Part shown: one piece after another, positions 12,023 to 25,172 of the stretch
Layout: the number at the start of each line of letters is the position of its first letter
Position numbering within the stretch: position 1 is the stretch's first letter
Assembly: GCF_030253575.1 (NCBI RefSeq)
Contig: NC_080569.1
Location: 268,001 to 332,000, forward strand
DNA from: Rhododendron vialii
Lineage: Eukaryota; Streptophyta; Magnoliopsida; Ericales; Ericaceae
Length of the DNA: 64,000 nt
Reading direction: 5' to 3'
Notes under the pieces: model-generated
Databases searched by the model: none
What the model saw: the letters and a program-made list of their open reading frames with translations, nothing else
What the model was told of the DNA's origin: nothing
Position numbers and translations under genes: made by a program

Positions 12023-12406
12023 ATTTCTCTCTCCCTTAGCGGAGCATGGCCTAATTAAACAACTAAAAGGTTGTCAACACAGGGGAACATTTTTGTAGGA
12101 GCATTGCATGTTCCTTTTCGCCAATCATCAATGCGATTACCGACAATAAGGCATTTTAAACAACTAATACTTCCAATGGAGGAGCACAATCTCTTATTGA
12201 TAAGTCAAGGAGGAGAAGCGTAAGCTCTCTCTTAACCGGGCGATTCCGACAGCGTCCCTCGGCCTGATCACCTATTATAACACACTATCTATGTCTCACT
12301 TTGATCTCACACTCTCGTTCTCATTTGAATTCTAGAGCTCGACCTTCGAATTCCCTCCCCATACCTGAATGAAGGAAATAATAGTTAGAAAACAGAAGGT
12401 TATATA

Positions 12407-13062
12407 CTCCCTTTGTCTCATTTTCTTTAGTCTTTTTCGATATTCGTGTTGTTTTTTAAACTCTTATATCTCCTAATTTATAATATTTTTCACAATTTTG
12501 AAAAATTTGTATTATAAATCTAATCAAGAACTATCAAACAAGATTCATATTATATATTTTTTGAGATTTATATTGAAAGATATAAGAGTTTATAAAAAGG
12601 AAGTGCTATAATACACACCCCTTATTTGGGTGTGTATTATATGCACCCCTCATTGAAGCACACAAAAATGTTATGAATCTATTGCTAGAAATTTACGAAT
12701 CATATTGATGAAAAGTTCCGACTTTTTAGTATAAAAGTTAGGGAAAATGACGGTCTAGGACGTGTTTTGATAATTAATACCCGCCAAGGATAAGCTAAGA
12801 ACATTTGTTAATGTTGAAAATGTCATTGGTGGGTATTAATTATCAAAACGCGTCATTGGCCGTCATTTTTCCTAAAACTTACGATACGAAATAAAATATT
12901 ATGAATGACCGGTCTTACAATTAATTTTTTATGAGGTGACACAATATGAACCATACAATAGGTGCATATGCTATACAATTTAAAGGGGTGTGTACTGAAG
13001 ACTTTTCTTTTATAGAATGACACAAATATCGAAAAAGTTTAAAGAAAATGAGACGGAGGGAG
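12407..13062. mobile_element. Stowaway-type MITE enlarged by nested insertions
   Basis: The ends CTCCCTTTGTCTCATTTTCT and, in reverse complement, CTCCCTCCGTCTCATTTTCT are the classic Stowaway (Tc1/mariner) termini, flanked by TA on both sides. The two arms are separated by foreign DNA starting near 12603 (GTGCTATAATACACACCCC) and ending near 12999 (GGGGTGTGTACT), itself interrupted by the foldback at 12739-12874. Confidence 0.75.
12739..12874. mobile_element. Foldback MITE nested in the Stowaway element
   Basis: It starts TAGGGAAAATGACGG and ends CCGTCATTTTTCCTA. The arms, about 50 bp each, share TTTTGATAATTAATACCC in inverted orientation. The element is about 135 bp and non-coding, and lies inside the insert that splits the larger Stowaway MITE. 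Confidence 0.75.
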
Positions 13063-13670
13063 TAGATATGTACCTTCTATACAACAAATTCAGCAATAAG
13101 TCGAAACAAATTAAAATCCCACTTATAATAAAATTTTGTTTAAAAACACTGTCACATGGATCTTCTATAGTTTTTTATTTGAAAAAGAAGGTCTCCTGTC
13201 TCCGTATATATTAATTTGCTCCTATAGATGCTTATTTTCCTACCAAATCTCAATTATTTTACTATAAGTGTTTTCCTCAAATGTTCTTCTCGTATTTTGT
13301 TGGTTTGACGCAAATACACTAAGGTTGTTTGTGATTTTATTCATGTTGAATTTTTGTGAGTAGATTATGTATCATGTTTAATTGTTAAAGTTAATGAGAA
13401 TGTGAATGAAAGTTTGAGTGGAGATTCAAACCTCGCAATCCCTCTTTCTCAATATATATATATACTCTGTCCTATTTTATGTTCAAGAGAAATGAGTAAA
13501 AGTTTTGAGTATTTATACACTAGTAGGCTCTATTCCGCTAAAGCTTTTATTTTGTCAAATACTTATTTTTCGTTTTACGAGATAAATCATTCTTTTACAA
13601 TACGTTACATTAAGCTTATTTGAAAAATAATTACTACTTATTTTCCTTAGCGAAACGCGGTCTATTCTAA

Positions 13671-13909
13671 GGCCCCGTTCCAGAACACCTTCTTAAAAAA
13701 TAAGTACTTATTTCATATTTTCAAACTCAAAAATAATGTAAATGAAAAATAATTTTTCAATTTTTTTTGCACCGTATTAAAGATCTCAATGAGATCTATC
13801 AAATAAGATCCATATTGCTAGGAAAATTATTTGTGTAAGTACATAATTTTTGAGCTTGAAATTGCATTTTTAAAAAATAAGTACTTATTTACCTTTCCAG
13901 AACGGAGCC
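13671..13909. mobile_element. Tourist/PIF-Harbinger-type MITE
   Basis: A 239-bp element has ends GGCCCCGTTCCAGAA and TTCCAGAACGGAGCC, which are inverted repeats, and a TAA duplication on each side (13668-13670, 13910-13912). This is the Harbinger signature. Related decayed sequence appears near 28610-28760. Confidence 0.8.
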
Positions 13910-14004
13910 TAAGATTATTATTAGTCTTCAAAATTCGAAGGTTAATCATTAATGAGGGGGAAATTTGACAACAATTTGAAATTGTCAAGGAAATCACTTA
14001 TTAG

Positions 14005-14660
14005 TAGGGCTGTAAACGAACCGAATCGAGCCAAACCCTGTTAAGTTCGGCTCGGGTTCGTTAAGGTATGAGTTCGGCTCGGGTTCGGCTCGAGTTAGAT
14101 TCGAGCCTGAACAACTTGGCTCGAGTTCGGCTCGTTAAAATTTTTCAAGGCTCGGGTTTGGCTTGGTTGGGTTCGTTAAGATACTAGTCTGACTTGAGTT
14201 CGGCTCGGATTCGGCTCGAGTTCGATTCGACCTTGAACATCTTGGCTCGAGTTTGGCTTGTTAAACTCAAATGAATCGAGCTGAGCCGAATCTAAGCTCG
14301 AATTGAGCTCGTCAAGACTCAGATTTGATTCGGCTTAGCTCATTAAACTCAAGCGAACCCAAACTCTCTCATTGATCATATAGAATTCGGGAGAAAAATA
14401 AGTATTGAATTATATATACAACCTTAAAATTTTTTACATTTACAAATAGACCCCTATTGAATTATTAATTAAATTTAAGTATAGGTTCATGAACCTAACC
14501 GAGCCGAATACCGTTAGGCTCAAGTTCGGCTCATTTACGGAACGAGCCTAGAATTGAGGTTCAGGTTCAGTTCGTTTAGCAAACGAATCGAACTCGAACG
14601 AGCTTTTACCTAACCGAGTCTCGAACAGTTTGCGAATGGCTCGGTTCATTTACGGCCCTA
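14005..14660. mobile_element. Non-autonomous hAT element
   Basis: A 656-bp element has ends TAGGGCTGTAAACGAACCGA and CGGTTCATTTACGGCCCTA, flanked by an identical 8-bp duplication, CTTATTAG (13997-14004, 14661-14668). The interior is packed with TTCGGCTCG and GGGTTCG motifs in both orientations, consistent with subterminal transposase-binding repeats. It has no coding frame. Confidence 0.9.
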
Positions 14661-14954
14661 CTTATTAGTACTACTATTATGTATTTATGTCTTCCTCCTT
14701 TAATTACGACCTGCTGCTAAAACGTCTCCGACAACTTAGGTTCTATTTGATTGGGCGGGCCGGCGGGCGTCAGTGGTGAGGAGTTAGGATTGGCGGGTCA
14801 TGAATATCTATTGCGGAAGCAAGGAGCGCGAAGTAGAAGAAGACTAGAGGTGGACGGGTACATTGTACACATGGCTATACACTACACATGAATGCCATAA
14901 AGTTGAAGCCAAGGAAGGATAGGAAGGAGCATCTCTTCTCTCTCTTTCTTTTCA

Positions 14955-14979
14955 GAGAGAGAGAGAGAGAGAGAGAGAC
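14955..14979. repeat. (GA)n microsatellite upstream of SPL
   Basis: About 12 GA units lie some 750 bp before the SPL start codon, in the probable promoter or distal leader. Confidence 0.9.
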
Positions 14980-15295
14980 ACGGGGTGTGATGGGTGGACC
15001 CACCGGTAATAATGTACTACTCCTACTACTACCAGATTATTGAGATTATATTCATTTTTTTGGCGCAACTGTGACCAATACGACAACCGGAGAACAAAAA
15101 AAAAATTTACCCACTTCTTCTTCCTCTCTCTCTCTTTCTCTCTCTGACATTCACATCCATCCTAAAGAACATTTCCCCATCCACCTTTTCTTCCATCCAC
15201 CCAACCCAACTTGTCCACTCCTATTTGATTTTTATCTCTTCCCGGCACGTATATTTCTCGCCGCCGCCGCCTCCCATCCACTTACTCTCGCTCAG

Positions 15296-15704
15296 GTACC
15301 ACTGTTTGAATTTTTCTTTTCTTTTGTGCTTTTACGTCTCCACCTGACGTTCTATTAGATTTTTTTTAAGGCAGTTTATTTTTTTTAGAAAAAACAAACA
15401 AACTCCTAAATTGGAGAGATTTTGGGATAGTTATGTGACAATTGATGGTCTTGGGATACTTATTTGAATTTGGGAATATTTTAGGATAGCTAGACTCCAC
15501 CAGCTTACCTACAGTGGTTATGTGGGTTGCTCTCAATTGGAATCATGGTTGCGTGGGTGTACTGTTTCTCGACTTTTGGGGAAGAAGCGAGGCTGATTAG
15601 CTCTAACTAAATTCCTAAGAAGGGGTTTTTCACTCTCGGAAATTTGAGATCTGCTACTTGTCAACTCGGTACTGCCCCTTTGCCCTTTTTTGGGGGTTTT
15701 CCAG
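15296..15704 (+). other. Probable leader intron of the SPL gene
   Basis: CTCGCTCAG|GTACCA at 15295/15296 is a good donor after a C/T-rich and CCG-rich leader. A T-rich tract ending TTTTCCAG precedes 15705. Splicing here places a 28-nt leader before the ATG at 15733, and removes the in-frame upstream ATG at 15658. Leader introns are common in this SPL clade. No transcript evidence is available. Confidence 0.6.
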
Positions 15705-15732
15705 GTGTGGATTTGGAACTTTGGACAATCCA

Positions 15733-18700
15733 ATGGAGATGAGTGTTGGAGGTGAGGCTCCTCTTTTTTATGGTACGGGTTCCGCAAATTTGAGGGCAGT
15801 TGGGAAGAGGAGTCTGGAGTGGGATCCTAATGACTGGAGATGGGATGGGGATCTTTTCATTGCTACTCCACGGAATTCCAATCAATTAAATTACCAGAAC
15901 AGACAATTATCCCAACTTGGGGCTGGAATTCCCGTGACTGGTGGTTCATCCAACAGTTCGTCATCGTGCTCTGATGATGTGAATACTGGCAATGACAAAG
16001 GGAAAATGGAGTTGGAGAAACGGAGGAGGGTATTTGTTGTCGAAAATGAAAGTTTAAATGATGAAACCGGGAACCTGTCTTTAAACCTTGGCAGAGATGG
16101 CCATCCAATTACTGGAAGGGAGGTTGCTGACTGGGACGGGACAAATGGAAAGAAGACCAAGTTTCTCGGGACGACTTCAAACCGTGCGGTTTGTCAGGTA
16201 GAGGATTGTGGGGCTGACCTGAGGAATGCCAAGGATTATCACAGACGACACAAGGTTTGTGAAATTCATTCCAAGGCTAGTAAGGTGCTAGTTGGGAATG
16301 TTCTCCAGCGCTTCTGCCAGCAGTGCAGTAGGTCAGTATTGATTGATTACTTGTTTTAGTTGCAAAGGTTTCAAATTCTGTTACTATCATCTTATTTATC
16401 ATGTCATAGACTCATACTATGCAACACCCTGGGAGTTGCATCAATTACCCCTATATAGATGTTACTCGGATCCTTCAAGATATATATTGTTCCTCTGTCG
16501 GACATTCGACGCTCCTATGGGATCCGTGTTGGACATGTTTACTTGAACAATAACCTAACAAGCATATTATTTAACTAAAATTTCTCACGAGCTATGCCTA
16601 GAACTGCTATAATATCAATGAAAAGGTATAAGACAACTTGTAAACACCATTTAAGATAGAACATATGTACTACATATAAAGGATTTTAAAGATTCCGGGC
16701 TGTCCCCCTATCCCTGAAATAAAAATTAGATGAATCTGATACTTAGACATGTACAAGCACCTGACATCTTGTACCAGCGAGTCCATGTAACCTGGATCCC
16801 TATACATGCTTCACTCTTTTGTTGTTCTTGCAGCTTTCCCGAAATTGCCTCAATCTTTGGATTATACGTCAAGCACTGATGACTCCTTCGGTAAATTGAC
16901 AGTTTGCCAATAAAATAAATGAAAAGAGAGTTCAATGCAATTTTCTTACATTTTCTGCAGGTTTCATGTACTTGAAGAGTTTGATGAAGGGAAGCGAAGT
17001 TGTCGGAGACGTTTAGCAGGTCATAATAAGAGGAGGAGGAAGACACAACCTGATGCTGGTGTTAATAACAGTTCTTTGAATGATGACCAGGCTAGTGGTT
17101 ATCTGTTGATGAGTCTACTAAGAATACTTTCCGACATGCATTGTGAGTGACACAACTATTTTCTCTTCAAAACCATGAGCCTGGATTTATTTGGCAATTG
17201 TTCTGCAAAATTATCCTTCGTATTTGAAACAGCGTCATGTTTTATGCGGATAGTGTTGTGCTATGGTGTTTCTTACGAATTTATGGCGAATTGCTTAGTA
17301 GTATACTCCGTGCTGTGCCATTTTATTTTGTTTGTTCATGTATCGCTCTCCAGGTTATTCAACTTGGTTTCTATGTAAAATATGCGAAAGAATAATCATC
17401 AAAAAAAGAATGAGAAGATAGAATATATGTCAGATGGTACCACGGGAAATGGGTGTCCTTGCAGTTCTACTGACGCAACTGAAAACTTTGTCCTTGAGGG
17501 TTATGGTAGTTATTGTGCTGAAAATCTCTCTCTCACACACGCACACACGCACGCACGCACGCACACACACATGACTAATTCCAGAGAGTGAAAAATTGAA
17601 AGGGTAGCTTTATTCTGTGAGTCTGTGACTGTGTTATTGGGTTAAGGTCATCTTATCATTTGCTCTCTATCTTTAAACCTTGTGTGATTGATATTAGTAC
17701 TTCTCTCTACTGATTCTTGATTTGTATTTCAGCCAATAGATCAAACCAAACCAGTGATCAGGATCTATTATCTCATCTTTTAAGAAGCCTTGCAAGCCAC
17801 GGTGGTAGCCTTGAAAATAATAACATCTCTGGGCTCCTGCAAGAATCTCAGAATTTGATGAATAGAGGAACTTCTAGAGGAACTATAGAAATGGTTTCGG
17901 CTGTGCTTTCTAATAGTCCTCAAGGTCCTTCAACACCTGTTCAGCAAATTCACCCAGTAACTGCGCCTGAGGTGCCGCGAAGAGGATTGTGTGCTGAGGA
18001 TGCAAGGATTCAAGATATAAAATCTACAACTCTTCAATCTCCAGCCTTTTCTGAAGCCAGAGACAGTTCTCCAGGGAGACATAGGTTGAATAATTTCGAT
18101 TTGAATGAAGCTTATGTTGATTCAGATGACGGTACAGAAGGTCTGGAGAGGACACCTGTGCCGCTGGGTGTGGGTACTGATTCTCTTGAATGCCCTTCAT
18201 GGGTGCAAGGCTCTCATCAGTCAAGTCCACCTCAGACAAGTGGGAATTCGGATTCAGCATCTACTCACTCGCCTTCTAGTTCCAGTGGAGAAACTCAGGT
18301 AGATTGACCCTGGTATATTTAGTCCGTTTAAACATATGGTGTCAAGGTACATTTGGACTGCAGGTTGCAATTTTTCATTGCATTCCGACCTATTATATGT
18401 GCAGAGCTGAAAAAGTTAGGGAATTGTGTACACTGGTTGTTGCAAGAGTTAAGTAATTATGTAGTTTTATAAATAGTTGAACATTATGTGCTCATCCCCA
18501 ATTTCAATTTCCCTTGCCATGGATGAATTTCAGAGAAATGTTGTGTTGTTGATAGTTTACAATTTCTTGAAGAAAAGTTTTCAATCCATTTGAAAAAAAA
18601 GGGATGTAAGACAGCTTATACAATATTTTTTTGTTATCAATTTTGGGTAGTCATTTATCAAATACTGCGTATGATACAATTTTCTGTCATATATAACAAC

Positions 18701-21700
18701 AAAATCAACATCCAGTCCCTCCCTGGAGGAGATTCTAATTTTATTTTGAGGACTTTCTAATTTTATTTTGAAGACTTAGAGATTCATTTATTTCAATAAC
18801 TATGTTTGTGAACACAAAGTTAAGATCCTGTAGAGTTACAATAGGTTAGTGATATATGAAGGTGTAAGATCTGTGCAGATTATAATGTTCGTGAACACAT
18901 ATTCACCAATTTTTGTGTCAAAGATAAGATCCCTGCAGAGTAAGGTAGGTTCGTGATATTGAAGGCGTAGCCATAAAGGTCCCAAACTTGTCACGTGAAA
19001 TAATTGAGTAAAATAGTTGATGTTCAGAAAAAAAATTGTCTGAGTCGGTGCACCACCCTATCTGCTCACTAGAGTGCGAGCAATTCAATTGGTATAAGAT
19101 TGCCTGATCTAGGTTCTGTGCATATCTGCCACATTATATCTCTCATGCTAGTTTCATAGTTTTATTTGCGGTCCAAGGATAGCTCTTTGAGCCATATGTC
19201 TTTAACACTTTGACAGACAAATAAATTACTTTCCATTTATTTGTGTTTTGTTTTACATAGAAGTTTAATGTGTTCCTTAATTTCTTTTCCAACGACAGAG
19301 CCGCACGGACCGAATTGTTCTCAAACTATTTGGGAAAGAACCAAGTGATTTTCCTTATGTCCTACGTGCACAGGTACTTTCCAAATTGTTGGTTTTTTGT
19401 TTGCTCCTTTTATAATAGCATTACATACAGAAAAAGTTACAATCATGTGAAACGTTTTGTATTGCTAGATTCTGGATTGGTTATCTCATAGTCCTTCTGA
19501 CATTGAGAGCTACATCAGGCCGGGTTGTGTTGTTTTGACACTTTATCTTCGCCTGTCTGATTCTGCATGGGAGGAGGTATTGTTCTATGACATGTACATG
19601 TGGAAAACTGTTTTTTTCTTTTTGGTTAAGCAGAGTTACTAATTTGCCAAGTCTTAATTGCTTCATTCAGCTTCAGTGTGATCTGACTTCCAGTTTGAGT
19701 AGGCTTCTGGATGCCTCTGACAACGACATATTCTGGAGAATTGGATGGTTATACATAAGAATGCAGCATCAAATAGGCTTTCTGTACAATGGTGTTGATA
19801 CTCTTTCCATTTATTTTTGCCAGCACGAGTTTTAGTAACATCTTTAGTTTTTCAAAAGTTTCTTGGGTTCTTCAGAAATTGAAGATTGATATCTTGTGTC
19901 ATGTTCTTGCGTTACAGGTCAGGTTGTTGCGGAGACTTCCTTGCCCTCAAAGAATGATGCTTACAGTTCCATTCTAAGTATCAAACCAATTGCAGTACCT
20001 TCATCAAAGAGAGCTCAATTCATGGTCCAAGGTTTTAACTTGAAACGGTCCTCCATGAGGTACTTATTATTCTACTTTACGCTACTTCTTGTCTTTTAAT
20101 TTTATTAACCTAAAAGTGGGCATAAGATTGCACGAGTTTATTTTCTAATTTGGTAAATTTCGCTGACACCCCTTGAGGTTTGTCTTAAAGACAAATACCT
20201 CCTCACATATGCGAAATGGCTATAAACCCCCTGTGGTTTCAATGTTTATTTCACCGACACCCAACTAGCGATTGAAAAAGCGCGCCTAGGCACTCGCCTA
20301 GGCGAGATGAGGCGTGACGCGAGCCTGTGACGTCTCACAGGTGTGAGGCGAGCCTGTGACGTCTTACAGGTGTGAGGCGAGGCGAGGTTGGGCGAGGTGG
20401 GCGGCTAGTCTCGCTTCGAGTCGCCTAGGCATGAGGCATGAAAAAGTGAGAAAGTGGCGCCTAGGCGTTTTTAGGGCAAAACAGCTCAATTAAAACACAA
20501 ATCTGCCTCTCCTCAATCAGAAATCTATCGTCTCTCCTCTGGGCTCTCTCGTCTCTCCTCTGGGCGTAACAGGTATGTCGATCTCTCTCTCTCTCTGTGA
20601 TCGACACACACGCACCCTTCTTCTTCTCTCTGATCGACACACGCAGTCACACACACACACACCCTTCTTCTTCTCTCTCTCTCTCTCTCTCGCGCGCGCG
20701 CACCCTCTCTTGACCAATCTGGGTCAGTCGGCTGCACTCTGCAGCTGCTGCTAGTGCTGGCCCTGCTGGGTAATTTTTTTTTTTTCACGCATACACTGAT
20801 ACACACAGTACATATATATTATACAGTATATACCATATATATTATACAGTATATACTGATTAATAATTTAGTGTTAATGATTAATAATTTAATATTATAC
20901 AGTGTATACAGTAGTAACTAGTAACAGTAATGAATCAAAATTTTTATGATTAATCAGTTTGTTGTTTGTATATATTAATACTAGTGTTGTTGATCATATT
21001 TTATCTCCTTTGTTTTTGTATATATTGTAGATGTCGAATAGAACCGATCCTATGAGCGTATTTTACTAGTATTTCGTATGTTGGATTGTTGGTTATTATG
21101 CAATATGGTGATGTTTATTCTTGTTTTGATGGTAGGAGTGAATATTGGTCATTTATGTAGTTTATGTTACTTTTTTTTTTAAACGCTCGCCTCGCCTCGC
21201 TTCACTGAGGGCTTTGTCGCCTCGTGTATTTAAATCACTGACCCAACCAACAACTATTCGACCAAACACGTGATAGAATTAGCCAAAAGTGTCTTAGTTG
21301 ACAAATTCACCCTATTTAAAAGTAGAATAAATAATAAAAAAGCTCTCAATTCTCAATTTTTTGATCCAAAAGTAATAAATATGTCCTTTCTAATAGAAAA
21401 ACGGTTCTTTCGAGTAATAAAAAGTAAATGTTTATAATTAATTTTACCCTTTCCCAGGTTACTCTGCGCACTTGACGGGAATTATCTAGTTGAAGATGAT
21501 ACTGATGAGTTGGTAGAGAGTGTTGTTAGCCTCATAGGCAATGATGAGCTCCACTGCATCAACTTTTCTTGCTCTATTCCTGCAGTTACTGGACGGGGAT
21601 TTTTTGAGGTACTGGTCTGTTATACTTCTATTATTTTCCTTTCCTCTCCTAGTAAAACATGCCTTCGTCAAATACGTTCTTGTCTTTGTTGTTGTTCCAA

Positions 21701-23785
21701 AACTAGAATATTTTAAAAACAACCTTCAGTGAGCTTTCCATCAGTAGCGACTAGCCAACGTTAAGGAAGCTTCTAGTTATTCATCTACTTCACAGGCCAC
21801 TCGCAAGTCGCATCTAGATTGAGAGTCCAGGACCCAAGTACTGATGCGTCATTAATCTGATCCTTTGTGGAGACTACCTATCATATTTCCCTTTCCTATC
21901 CTAGTAAAACATGCATTTTGCAAACAGTAGTTCTCTTTGTTGCCGTTCGAAAACTAAAAAACTTAAAAAAACAAAGTTCAGTGGACTTGCCATCTGTAGC
22001 CACTAGCCAACATTTAGGAAGTTTCTAGTTATCCATCTGCTTCACAAGACACTTGCATCTTCTATGAGAGTCCAGCCTCCAGGTCTTGTAGAAGCGTTAG
22101 TCCATTCCTTTGAAGGAACTAACCATATAGCTTACTTGCAAATAGAAATAATGGATCCATTATGCATATATCATAAAGAAATCCGTCGTTCCTAATCCTG
22201 CTTCACTTAATTGTTATTTGAGTCGAGCATTTTTTTTGTCCATCTGGGATATCTGACTGATATTTATGTCCTTTTGATTATTATCCGAGCCGGTATTTTT
22301 ACTGAAATATTTCCTTTCAGTTATCTAAGTTATCGTGAAATCATCCAGGTTGAAGATCATGGTCTCAGCAGCAGCTTCTTTCCTTTCATAGTTGCAGAGA
22401 AGGATGTTTGCTCTGAGATTTGTACACTTGAGAGTGCAATTGATTTGACTGAGACTGATGATATTCAAGTGAAAAATGCAAAACTGGAAGTGAGAAATCA
22501 AGCCATGGATTTTGTGCATGAAATGGGCTGGCTCCTCCACAAAAGTCACTTGAAGTCCAGATTGGGTCAGTTGGATCCTGCTTCAGGACACTTTACTTTA
22601 ACACGATTCAGGTGGCTTATAGAATTTTCCATGGACCATAATTGGTGTGCTGTAGTCAAGAATCTATTGGACATTCTTCTGGATGGAACTGTGGGTGCAG
22701 GAGAGCACCCATTCCTGAAGTCTGCACTATGTGAGATGGGTCTGCTTCACAGAGCTGTACGGAGAAATTCTAGGCCTCTGGTCGAGTGCCTTTTGAGATA
22801 TGTACCTGATAATGTTTCAGATGAATTAAGATCTGAATTCAGTTCTCTGGCCGTGGGTGATGAATACATTTTATTCCGGCCAGATGTGGTAGGCCCTGCT
22901 GGTTTAACTCCCCTCCATGTTGCAGCTGGTACAGATGGTTCTGAGGATATTCTGGATGCGTTGACTGATGATCCTGGAAAGGTAGTTCTTTCCCTTCAAT
23001 ACTAACCACCATTTCTCTAGTTTGGACCATCACTTTCTGTTCTGACAAACATCATCCAGGACGCATGTTTTTGTTGCATCATGGTACTCCTTTAAAGGGT
23101 CTTATAGAAACCTGCCTTCAGGAAATTTAAGCTGTACAGAAACTGCCAATGGGTCAGCTAAGAAGCTGTAAACTGTACATGGTTCAAATCTTGCGCAAAA
23201 AGTATCATCTCACACTAGTGAGGTTCTAATATTGTGAACTGACATGCCTCTCTTACCTAGTTTAAAATTTTTAGTGAAAGCTTGGTTAACTGCATAAATT
23301 CATTACGCTCTAAACTTGCTGATTATGGTTTGATGTAGGTGGGAGTTGAAGCATGGACAAGTGCTCGCGACAGCTCGGGTTTCACACCTGAAGATTATGC
23401 TCGATTGCGGGGACACTACTCTTACATCCACTTAGTCCAAAGAAAAATCAACAACCGTGGAGCAGTAATTGGACATGTGGTGATTGATTTTCCTGGTTCG
23501 CTGTTGGAATGCAATGTCAACCAGAAGAAAAATAAGCAGGAGGTTGCCAGCTTTGAGATTGGAGGTTCTGGAATAAGATCCATTCAGCGGCCGTGCAGAC
23601 TTTGTGATAAGAAGCTAGCTTATGGAAATGCTAAAAGTTATCATGTGTACAGGCCTGCAATGCTTTCAATGGTGGCCATTGCTGCTGTATGTGTTTGTGT
23701 GGCTCTTATCTTAAAAACCTCACCTATAGTTGACTGTCTGTTCCACCCCTTCAGGTGGGAATTAGTAGACTTTGGATCTAGCTGA
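15733..23785 (+). CDS. SPL1/SPL12-like: Squamosa promoter-binding-like protein (SPL1/SPL12 type)
   Basis: Plant transcription factor binding GTAC-core sites. The large SPL1/SPL12 type has been linked to thermotolerance of inflorescences and is not a miR156 target. Exons: 15733-16331, 16961-17142, 17733-18298, 19299-19373, 19469-19576, 19671-19791, 19918-20059, 21458-21608, 22349-22981, 23339-23785. They total 3024 nt (1007 aa). The SBP domain (about 152-230) has both zinc-binding sets, beginning [10 protein letters not shown], and the nuclear signal [17 protein letters not shown]. The intron between CQQCSR and FHVLEEF is the one conserved in the family. The C-terminal part has ankyrin-like sequence ([18 protein letters not shown]) and a hydrophobic segment near the end ([19 protein letters not shown]). 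Ten exons match this subfamily. The start at [10 protein letters not shown] was chosen over the in-frame ATG at 15658 because family proteins begin with a short M-E-x sequence before GGEA. Confidence 0.95.
17533..17571. repeat. (CA)/(CG) mixed microsatellite in SPL intron 2
   Basis: Alternating CACACACGCACG units lie in the intron between the second and third SPL exons. Confidence 0.9.
20267..21240 (+). mobile_element. hAT deletion derivative in SPL intron 7
   Basis: A 974-bp insertion is flanked by ACCCAACT (20259-20266) and ACCCAACC (21241-21248), an 8-bp duplication with one mismatch. Its ends are AGCGATTGAAAAAGCG and, in reverse complement, CAGTGATTTAAATACACGAGGCG. CGCCTAGGCG-type palindromes near the left end are typical of plant hATs. 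Inside are CT and CA microsatellites (20580-20710). At 21031, after an acceptor-like TTGTAG, a short frame reads [10 protein letters not shown] before a stop, resembling the first residues of plant hAT transposases; the rest is deleted. It is in sense orientation to SPL. Confidence 0.8.
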
Positions 23786-25172
23786 GTCTTTTTAACTTGC
23801 TATTCTGATAAGGTGTTTGATTGTTGTGAGTTTTAAACCTTGAAGTTGAGCTATCCTGTAGTACTAGTAGTGCCTTGGGGAGGTTTCACGTTCAGCTAAT
23901 GTTATCTACCTGTTTATGTTGTGTGTACTCCTTTCATCCATCGTGATGTTCTTGCATTGGCACAGGAAATATGCCCTCTTTGTTAATGAAGTGGCCTATT
24001 TTAATCCCTTTGGACTATCACCTGCTCTCATTTTGACCTCTTTTTTTTTTTTTTTGGCCAAACAAATACGTTCAACTTTTTTGATGGTATTTTTTAAAAT
24101 TTTTGAATCACGTTTGTCTTGGTCAACCCGTCACACTTGAAGTCAAGTATCAATCTGTTCTTTCCATCGATTTGCCCTTTGATTAGGTGTCACATGGCTT
24201 CTTTTCGTCACTAACAGTTTTTTTTTTAAATCACGATAGCATTAGTCAAGTCGGTGTATCTTTAAGCCTTCGTCGAGTGATAGAAGCTTCAAAACAACTT
24301 GGCTGATTATATAGCTGGAATCACAGTGCATGCCGTTTAGTGCCAACTGGAGAGGCCAAATTTTTACCAAACTTCGGTAGCTACTGCTTCTTCTTCTTCT
24401 GTTTTTTTATCCAGAGAACTAACGCGGTTGTGACAGTCCTGGAATTAATATATCACTTCTCATAATTCAAGGGAGTACAAGGAGTTTCGATAAAAAGGTT
24501 TGGCTTTTTCTCTCTTGAATTATAAGGGGAACATGATGTGATGATGATGGGTGCATTTCTGGGACGGACAGAACAATGCGGAGGACAAGTAACAACTTAA
24601 ATGGAGTAATTGCAGACCCATCCATCCCCCTAGCCTTGGGTCACAAATCTTCTACTCCGCCAGAGGCATGGACTCTCTCCCGGACCTTCTTCCAATTTTA
24701 TTCACCATCAAGCATACAATATACAACTCATTAAGTAACATTACTGGTATATCCCTTTGAACAAGTTTGGGTATGGCCATTGGCCAGCCACTTTCTGCAC
24801 AATCACATTGCTCATTCAAAGGGGGGCACACAAACGCAAGTGAAGGACATTCGTTAGAAATAAATATTATGGAGATAAACTAAAAACGAAATTACTTATT
24901 ATTTTATGCTGAAACATATTAGTAGTACATATTATTTCAGGACAGTTGTGTGCGCCATCACAAGCAAATTCCTACTATTATTTTCCGCAGCACGTATACA
25001 ACTCATTAAGTAACATTAAGCTGGAAGAAAGAGAGAAACATACTATCAAAACACCACCATAGAGGATTTAAACATTGTGATTTCTTAATACTATGGAGCA
25101 CCAGCAATAAAATACACAATAGAACAAGCATTGAAAAACCAGAATTAATAAATTTTGAGCTTCATTTAAGCT
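23786..25172. other. Intergenic region between convergent SPL and MAT genes
   Basis: Holds the 3' untranslated regions of both converging genes. The T-tract at 24041-24056 and an AT-rich remainder have no recognisable gene. Two copies of the phrase CAACTCATTAAGTAACATTA at about 24726 and 25001 suggest a small dispersed duplication. Confidence 0.5.

Noticed and set aside
15658-15732. Longer SPL start ([11 protein letters not shown]...)
   Set aside because: A leader-intron acceptor at 15704 would remove it, and the extra residues do not resemble the family N-terminus.
15733-18300. miR156 target site in the SPL gene
   Set aside because: No match to the usual target was seen in the coding exons. 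The large SPL1/SPL12 clade is known to lack it.
20517-20806. Arg/Glu-rich minus-strand open frames
   Set aside because: They are translations of CT and CA microsatellites inside the hAT element.
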